Origin: Anaerolineae bacterium
GTDB lineage: Bacteria > Chloroflexota > Anaerolineae > Anaerolineales > Villigracilaceae
Length of the DNA: 64,000 bases
Assembly (NCBI GenBank): GCA_018648685.1
Contig: JABGQT010000123.1
Location: 1-64,000, forward strand
Direction of reading: 5' to 3'
In this document: in pieces, positions 60,061 through 64,000 of the stretch
Layout of the letters: the number at the start of each line of letters is the position of its first letter
Position numbering within the stretch: position 1 is the stretch's first letter
Program-made: the position numbers and the translations under genes
The notes under the pieces: model-generated
The model's input: only the letters and a program-made list of their open reading frames with translations
Databases searched by the model: none
Told to the model about the DNA's origin: nothing

Positions 60061-60684
60061 CTACTCCACTGCTCCGAGAAAGGCATCTGCCAAAATTTTA
60101 TGCCCTGCATCGTTCATGTGAACGCGGTCATTTGAAAGTCTTTGCCAATCCACCTTTTGCAGAGCTTTATCAAAAGCCGCTTGCGCATCAACAAAAACAG
60201 CACCATATTTTTGAGCAATATCACGCACGACATTCCCGTAACGATCCATTTTTATACGCATCTCATCAGTTTTATCGAGTTGAAGAACATAGGGCGTCAT
60301 CAAAACCAAGCCTTTCAAAGAGGCAGCGACCGAATCGATCAATCCACTCAGCGTTTGCTCATACTCGTCAATCGTGATCCAATAATCTCGTGGCGTCCAA
60401 TTATCCATTTGCTGCCAAACATCGTTTATCCCAATCATGATCGAGAGCCAATCCGGGTTCAAATCAAGAACGTCGCGTTTCCAGCGTCCCTTCAAATCTC
60501 GAACGGTGTTTCCGCTAATTCCTTTGTTGATAATCTCAATCTCTGTTTCTGGATATTTGTCCTTCAAAGAATCGCGAACAAAGCGCACATAACCATTTCC
60601 TAAAGGAGGATTTTCGTAAATGCGGCCACAATCCGTGATGGAATCGCCAATCATGAGAAGTTTGCTCCGGCTTTGAATTTTCAT
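60061..60684 (-). CDS. SGNH/GDSL hydrolase
   Basis: This 207-residue esterase/lipase-fold enzyme has the GDS nucleophile block (LLMIGDSITDCGR), the Gly block (INKGISGNTVRDL), the Asn block (IMIGINDVWQQ) and the catalytic D-x-x-H (DRVHMNDAGH). No signal peptide is present. It is 2 bp before the NUDIX gene. Confidence 0.9.
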   Translation of the reverse strand: MKIQSRSKLLMIGDSITDCGRIYENPPLGNGYVRFVRDSLKDKYPETEIEIINKGISGNTVRDLKGRWKRDVLDLNPDWLSIMIGINDVWQQMDNWTPRDYWITIDEYEQTLSGLIDSVAASLKGLVLMTPYVLQLDKTDEMRIKMDRYGNVVRDIAQKYGAVFVDAQAAFDKALQKVDWQRLSNDRVHMNDAGHKILADAFLGAVE

Positions 60685-60700
60685 TTTTCAGCTCATTCAT

Positions 60701-60740
60701 GAAAAAGTCCCCTGCAAAGACTTTTCTCTGCAGGGGACTT
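60701..60740 (-). terminator. Terminator behind fba
   Basis: AAGTCCCCTGCA (60705-60716) pairs with TGCAGGGGACTT (60729-60740). On the minus strand five Ts follow. Confidence 0.9.
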
Positions 60741-60743
60741 ATC

Positions 60744-61694
60744 TTATTTTCCAACCAACTTGCGAACTTCTTCCAATTGTCCAGCGCTACCAAGTTTCAC
60801 ATTCTTCGCAGCAATGAATTTGGCGTACTCTGCCATGAAGATCTTTCCTGGGGGACGCAAGTCAAATTGCTCTGGCGTATCACGGAAGAACTCGCGATGA
60901 ACACGTGTCCAGACGAGGCGACCATCGGTGTCGATGTTAATTTTGGTCACACCAAGCTCAGCAGCATGTTTGAATTGATCTGCATCCACACCCTTGGCGC
61001 CGAGCAGTTTGCCGCCAGCATCGTTGATGCGTTTAACTTCTTCTTGCGGCACAGAGCTGGAGCCGTGCATCACAAGCGGAAATCCTGGTAAATTTTTCTG
61101 AATATCTGCTAAAACATTGAAATGCAAGCCTTGTGATCCAGCAAATTTGAAAGCACCATGGCTGGTACCGATCGCACAGGCTAATGAGTCACAGCCAGTG
61201 CGTTCAACAAACTCTTTGGCTTCATCGGGATCGGTTAATTTAGCATCTGCTTCGTCAACGCTGATATCTTCTTCTACGCCACCAAGCTGACCCAACTCGG
61301 CTTCTACAACAATACCTTTGGCGTGAGCTGCATCCACAACACGTTTGGTGATAGCGATATTTTCGTCAAAGGGAGCATGACTGGCATCGATCATCACAGA
61401 GCTATAGAAACCGCTGTTTATACAATCCATTGCAGTTTCTTCGTCACCATGATCAAGATGCACAGCAAAGATCGCTTCAGGGAAAACATCATTCGCAGAG
61501 CGGATCATGCCTTCGAGCATCAGTTTGTCAGTGTAAGCACGCGCACCTTTGCTAATTTGGATGATAAAAGGGGCTTGGCTATCAAGATTACCTCGGAAAA
61601 GCCCCATAGCCTGCTCCAAGTTATTAATATTATATGCCCCGATGGCATATTTTCCATAAGCGGCTTCAAAAAGTTTTTTAGTCGTTACGATCAT
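60744..61694 (-). CDS. Class II fructose-bisphosphate aldolase
   Basis: The 316 residues carry the zinc- and substrate-binding motifs of class II aldolases: FAVHLDHGDEE, MIDASHAPFDENI, CAIGTSHGAFKFAG and VMHGSSSVPQEE. The enzyme cleaves fructose-1,6-bisphosphate (or tagatose-bisphosphate) in glycolysis and gluconeogenesis. It is monocistronic with a terminator downstream. Confidence 0.93.
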   Translation of the reverse strand: MIVTTKKLFEAAYGKYAIGAYNINNLEQAMGLFRGNLDSQAPFIIQISKGARAYTDKLMLEGMIRSANDVFPEAIFAVHLDHGDEETAMDCINSGFYSSVMIDASHAPFDENIAITKRVVDAAHAKGIVVEAELGQLGGVEEDISVDEADAKLTDPDEAKEFVERTGCDSLACAIGTSHGAFKFAGSQGLHFNVLADIQKNLPGFPLVMHGSSSVPQEEVKRINDAGGKLLGAKGVDADQFKHAAELGVTKINIDTDGRLVWTRVHREFFRDTPEQFDLRPPGKIFMAEYAKFIAAKNVKLGSAGQLEEVRKLVGK

Positions 61695-61804
61695 TAATTC
61701 TCCATTTCCTATATAAAAGGATATAGTTTTTCTCTACGTAAAACAGCAGAGTCATATTAAGTGTCTAGCCAAATAAATTATAACACTCTCCTCATAGAAG
61801 CCAA

Positions 61805-61833
61805 TTGCACTTGCTTCTAAGAAAGGCTATAAT
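61805..61833 (+). promoter_or_regulatory. Promoter of the 174-residue gene
   Basis: TTGCAC (61805-61810), 17-bp spacer and TATAAT (61828-61833). Confidence 0.75.
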
Positions 61834-61892
61834 TGACAAAGTGTGCAACACAATTTCATCTCCATCGTATATTATTCAGGAGGTACTTCCCC

Positions 61893-62417
61893 ATGACTGA
61901 TTTATTTCAAAAAGTGACAGATTCGCAAGATGCGTTCAAGAAGCTCGGCAGCCATATTCCCGGCTTTAAAGGCTATATAGAACGTCAAAATCGCCGCGCA
62001 GCGGATAAACTGATGCGCGAAACCATTGCCGACCGTTTTCAGGAACAGTGGAAAAGAGCATCAGAACTTCAGGTCAATTTGATCAACGAAGGCATGATCG
62101 CCTATGTTGACGATATAGAGCGTGCTGCCATCCAGATGCGAACTTTTATCGACAAGATCCGCACCGCTTCTTATGGTTACTCCGGTTTATTTGATGCCGT
62201 CAAGATCAACGAAGAAGAACTTGCGCAGCTTTATGCTTTTGACCAAGGTTTTTTCCTCGCCGCCGAAGAGATTGCCCGTGCACTTGATAACGTAGAAGCT
62301 AGCCTACACGACGAAGCCGGTCTGCCTGCTGCGATCCGCAACGTGACCACTTTGGCACGCCAATCGACCGAAGCTTTTGGGCGCCGCTCTGAAGTTTTTA
62401 CCGGTAGCGAAGCATAA
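61893..62417 (+). CDS. Helical protein of unknown function
   Basis: This 174-residue soluble, all-helical protein begins MTDLFQKVTDSQDAFKKLG and contains GYIERQNRRAADKLMRETIA. No family is recognised. The ATG at 61893 has a perfect AGGAGG site 9 nt upstream, and the longer frame is discarded. Its own strong promoter suggests good expression. Confidence 0.7.
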   Translation: MTDLFQKVTDSQDAFKKLGSHIPGFKGYIERQNRRAADKLMRETIADRFQEQWKRASELQVNLINEGMIAYVDDIERAAIQMRTFIDKIRTASYGYSGLFDAVKINEEELAQLYAFDQGFFLAAEEIARALDNVEASLHDEAGLPAAIRNVTTLARQSTEAFGRRSEVFTGSEA

Positions 62418-62433
62418 AAAAAAACAGTCTTGC

Positions 62434-62504
62434 AGGTTTTGTGGGAGAAAATATGACGAGCAAGAAAACTTCTTTTGTTCTTTTTTACTCGTCACACAAA
62501 ACCT
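62434..62504. repeat. Two-tier hairpin between unknown gene and molybdenum hydroxylase operon
   Basis: Outer arms AGGTTTTGTG (62434-62443) and CACAAAACCT (62495-62504), and inner arms TGACGAG (62454-62460) and CTCGTCA (62488-62494), are both perfect. No U-run suited to a terminator follows. It may be a small mobile repeat or an RNA structure. Confidence 0.55.
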
Positions 62505-62544
62505 AAAAAACTAAAAAGACACTTTATTTTCAAACACAGAAAAA

Positions 62545-63963
62545 ATGGCTCAAACTATGTGGCAAAAATATATCACCCCGACATCCCCTAAAGAAGTGGC
62601 TGAAATTCTGGCAAAAGACAAAAACGCTCGTATCGTAGCAGGGGGCACAGACTTAGTCCTCGAAATTGAGCGCGGAATCACTAAAGATGTAGAGACTCTC
62701 ATTGACGTGACCCGTATCCCCCACCTTGACCGAATCACTCTCGACGAAGATGGCATAGTCCATCTCGGCCCAATGGTCACGCATAATCACGTGGCTGGCT
62801 CCAAACTTTTACGCGAACGTGCCTACCCCCTTGTGCGAGCGTGTTGGGAAGTTGGCGCAAATCAGATTCGCAACCGCGCAACAGTGGCTGGAAATTTAAT
62901 CACTGCTTCGCCCGCAAACGACACTATCACGCCGCTAATGGCACTTGGCGCAAGCGTCACGCTACTCTCCACGCAGGGTGAACGCATAGTCTCTTTAGAT
63001 GATTTTTATCTCGGCGTGCGAAAAACCGTGATGAGAGAAGATGAAATACTCATTGATATTTCCTTTCCGGCTTTGACAGAAAGTCAACGCGGCACATTTA
63101 TCAAAGTAGGATTAAGGCGCGCGCAGGCAATCGCCGTTATCAACGTCGCCATCGTTCTCGATTTTAACGTGAGTGGCATTGAATCAGCATCTATAACCAT
63201 GGGCGCGGTTTCTCCAATTATTATCCATGCCAATGCCGCAGAAGAATATCTCATTGGAAAAGAATTGACCGAAGAGACTATTGCAGAAGCCGCGAATCTG
63301 GCAATGGCGGCATCTAAACCGATTGGTGATATTCGTGGTTCAGCAGAATACCGCCGCGAGATGATTCGCGTACAAACAGCGCGTGGGCTGAGATCCCTGC
63401 TCAATGGCACCGAGCAAGATAACTTCCCGAGCGAGCCGGTTCTTTTATCCAATGGAGAGATTTCAGATTTTGGACATCAGAGTTCAGTTCACACGGAAAG
63501 CAATCCAATTCTCACAACCATTAATGGCGAAGAATATGCGATCGAAGGCGGGCAGGATAAAACCTTGCTGGCCGTTTTGCGCGATGAAGTTGGCTTAATG
63601 GGCACAAAAGAAGGTTGTGGCGAGGGCGAATGTGGTGCCTGTACCATCCACCTTGATGGAAAAGCCGTTATGTCCTGTCTTGTACCAGCCCCTCGTGCAC
63701 ATGAAGCAGAAATCGTGACCATTGAAGGTCTTGCTGATGCTACTCAAGAGAAATTACACCCTGTGCAAGAGGCCTTCATTCACGAAGGCGCGGTGCAATG
63801 TGGTTACTGCACGCCAGGATTTATCATGTCGGCTGCGAAGTTGCTCGAAGAGAAGCCAGTACCGAGCAAAGATGATATTGAGCAGGCCATTGCCGGTAAT
63901 CTATGCCGCTGCACAGGCTATTATAAAATTATAAGTGCCATCGAAGAAGCAAGCAAAGCCTAG
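62545..63963 (+). CDS. Molybdenum hydroxylase FAD subunit fused to 2Fe-2S subunit
   Basis: Residues 1-290 are the FAD-binding subunit type (CoxM/XdhB-like): GGTDLVLEIERG, NQIRNRATVAGNLITASPAND and the CO_deh_flav_C end. After a linker, residues 325-472 form a 2Fe-2S subunit (CoxS-like) with cluster cysteines in GCGEGECGACTIHLDG and CGYCTPGF and in the final CRCTGY. The order FAD then 2Fe-2S is the reverse of the xanthine dehydrogenase chain. The catalytic subunit gene begins 11 bp later. Confidence 0.92.
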   Translation: MAQTMWQKYITPTSPKEVAEILAKDKNARIVAGGTDLVLEIERGITKDVETLIDVTRIPHLDRITLDEDGIVHLGPMVTHNHVAGSKLLRERAYPLVRACWEVGANQIRNRATVAGNLITASPANDTITPLMALGASVTLLSTQGERIVSLDDFYLGVRKTVMREDEILIDISFPALTESQRGTFIKVGLRRAQAIAVINVAIVLDFNVSGIESASITMGAVSPIIIHANAAEEYLIGKELTEETIAEAANLAMAASKPIGDIRGSAEYRREMIRVQTARGLRSLLNGTEQDNFPSEPVLLSNGEISDFGHQSSVHTESNPILTTINGEEYAIEGGQDKTLLAVLRDEVGLMGTKEGCGEGECGACTIHLDGKAVMSCLVPAPRAHEAEIVTIEGLADATQEKLHPVQEAFIHEGAVQCGYCTPGFIMSAAKLLEEKPVPSKDDIEQAIAGNLCRCTGYYKIISAIEEASKA

Positions 63964-63974
63964 AGGAGAAGAAA

Positions 63975-64000
63975 ATGGGAAATTATCGCTTTACTGATGA
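63975..64000 (+). CDS. Start of the molybdopterin-binding hydroxylase subunit (partial)
   Basis: An ATG with GAGGAG 8 nt upstream starts MGNYRFTD and runs off the window edge. Its position right after the FAD/2Fe-2S gene suggests the large Mo-binding (CoxL/XdhA-like) subunit, which is inference from context. MogA in this window would serve its cofactor. Confidence 0.5.

Overview
The window looks like part of a chromosome from a bacterium of the phylum Chloroflexota, probably class Anaerolineae. No marker gene settles this. The inference rests on several things: mid-range G+C, a low-complexity arginine-type EF-P, a stand-alone archaeal-type RibD reductase, two-subunit 2-oxoacid:ferredoxin oxidoreductase, a glycyl radical enzyme with its activase, DUF2723 and LCP proteins, and many short palindromic intergenic repeats. 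Genes are dense. Several convergent pairs are only 1 to 3 bp apart, and one pair overlaps by 50 bp.

Layout. 1-2 kb: a tRNA-like 3' fragment with a terminator, next to a 5'-truncated YyaL-type gene, which looks like an old recombination edge. 2-10.4 kb (minus strand): nitronate monooxygenase, TatA, fatty-acid synthesis FabF-FabH, then a rhomboid, TPR protein, HAD-DinB fusion and Cys-rich protein cluster, and EF-P. 10.4-14.8 kb (minus): a tight run Hsp20-Lon-response regulator-GNAT-MogA. 15-17.2 kb: tRNA-Arg(TCT) 11 bp behind a two-gene operon of unknown function. 17.3-20.8 kb (plus): a FadR/GntR-type regulator with its own promoter and palindrome, then KorA-KorB. 21-24.2 kb (plus): EamA transporter, membrane protein, hypoxanthine phosphoribosyltransferase and a PD-(D/E)XK-like protein. 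24.4-28.1 kb (minus): a glycyl radical enzyme and its activating enzyme, preceded by a strong promoter, a 25-codon leader-like ORF and a hairpin. 28.1-32 kb: small membrane proteins, an LCP-family protein and a 211-bp MITE-like element.

33.1-39.9 kb (minus) is the most intriguing region. Eight overlapping or tightly packed genes encode a DUF420-like membrane protein, a CDP-alcohol phosphatidyltransferase, a YbhN/UPF0104 membrane protein, a medium-chain dehydrogenase, a divergent PTPS/QueD-fold protein with altered catalytic residues, a GT4 glycosyltransferase, a methyltransferase and an archaeal-type RibD reductase. Together they suggest a pathway joining a pterin- or pyrimidine-type headgroup to sugar and lipid chemistry.

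40-64 kb: a secreted Cys-peptidase-like protein, polyprenyl synthase, tRNA-Gly(CCC), a DUF2723 protein, an unknown highly structured 420-aa protein, an AEC transporter, a CAP-LysM secreted protein, a PAS-GGDEF diguanylate cyclase, a large FAD/Fe-S oxidoreductase, a TetR-linked membrane-protein operon, a DAO-family oxidoreductase, a surface repeat protein, a lipoprotein hydrolase, a soluble cNMP-sensor histidine kinase, NUDIX, SGNH and Fba, and finally a molybdenum hydroxylase operon (FAD plus 2Fe-2S fusion) that runs off the right edge. MogA in the window may support that enzyme's cofactor.

A recurring theme is intergenic palindromic repeats that have landed inside genes or exactly at their ends. 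Three in-frame insertions can be read in two proteins (glycosyltransferase and FAD/Fe-S oxidase), and others abut or overlap stop codons.
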